From Flavobacterium piscisymbiosum (lineage in GTDB: Bacteria > Bacteroidota > Bacteroidia > Flavobacteriales > Flavobacteriaceae): a stretch of DNA of 64,000 nucleotides. A program made the position numbers and the translations under genes. Of the stretch, positions 63,958 through 64,000 are shown in pieces. The notes under the pieces were generated by a model. It did not search any database, was not told the origin of the DNA, and was given only the letters and a program-made list of their open reading frames with translations. The stretch covers positions 4,216,001 to 4,280,000 of the forward strand of contig NZ_JAJJMM010000001.1 of assembly GCF_020905295.1 (NCBI RefSeq). Reading direction: 5' to 3'. Numbering within the stretch: position 1 is the first letter of the stretch; each line of letters opens with the position of its first letter.

Positions 63958-64000
63958 GTACAGATAATAACAATATTTAAAATTAATATGTTCTAATTTG

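Noticed and set aside
1..64000. CRISPR array, tRNA, rRNA or prophage
   Set aside because: No regularly spaced repeats, cloverleaf or rRNA sequence, and no phage structural genes were seen.

Overview
The window looks like a chromosome segment of a flavobacterium-like member of the Bacteroidota. Coding density is moderate and the DNA is AT-rich. Many genes carry the Bacteroidota -7 promoter element TAnnTTTG, and Shine-Dalgarno sequences are rare. The gene families (NosDFY plus truncated globin, lipoprotein NirK-cytochrome c, NarB-like nitrate reductase with Rieske subunit, DnaE/DinB/AlkB cassette) are those of facultatively denitrifying Flavobacteriia. No rRNA, tRNA or CRISPR array was seen.

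Layout. (1) 1-2.1 kb: end of a nitrous-oxide reductase accessory operon (nosD 3' end, nosF, nosY, truncated haemoglobin). (2) 2.2-5.5 kb: Crp/Fnr regulator, hemN and an FNR-like regulator with N-terminal cysteines. (3) 5.5-13.5 kb, minus strand: an anaerobic/nitric-oxide block (ric, nrdD, a separate 54-residue glycyl-radical domain gene missed by simple ORF calling, nrdG, hemerythrin, lipoprotein, haem-copper-oxidase-like membrane protein, CopD-like protein, Rrf2/NsrR-like regulator, nadA). (4) 13.9-18.1 kb: nirK-cytochrome c fusion, SUMF1-domain protein, SCO copper chaperone, porin. (5) 18.3-24.8 kb: narK with an internal TGA, then a nitrate reductase operon (cytochrome b, NarB-like molybdoenzyme, 4x[4Fe-4S] protein, Rieske protein, small membrane protein). 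(6) 24.8-27.9 kb: copper ATPase with a frameshifted HMA/AraC regulator. (7) 28-44 kb: a patchwork accessory region with SDR/SnoaL/AraC modules, HxlR regulator, histidine kinase and response regulator, xseAB, hydrolase, broken genes, IS3- and IS4-type remnants, and two families of hairpin repeats. (8) 44.1-58.9 kb: ClC channel, DUF488, SMUG-like glycosylase, ECF sigma factor, DoxX, hemerythrin, an RND-independent MFS/HlyD/TolC efflux operon with divergent AraC gene, ferredoxin, flavohaemoglobin and another Crp/Fnr regulator. (9) 59.0-63.9 kb: translesion/repair cassette alkB-dnaE-dinB, whose dnaE has an internal TGA.

How it fits together. A 14-bp palindrome, ATGAT-N4-ATCAT, recurs before hemN, ric, nirK, narK, flavohaemoglobin and a small membrane gene at 58677. 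At five of these the palindrome centre lies 36.5-37.5 bases from the end of a TAnnTTTG-like -7 box, the geometry of a class II FNR/CRP activator. A seventh copy sits between convergent genes at 2189 with the same spacing and points at a 75-nt stretch ending in a two-way terminator: a candidate regulon small RNA. The window thus holds nitrate, nitrite and N2O reduction functions, NO detoxification and anaerobic haem and nucleotide synthesis, much of it apparently under one FNR-type switch. NO reductase and NosZ are outside the window.

Three genes have an in-frame TGA and several accessory genes have single-base indels, mostly in homopolymers. These may be real decay, recoding or sequencing error; reads are needed to tell.
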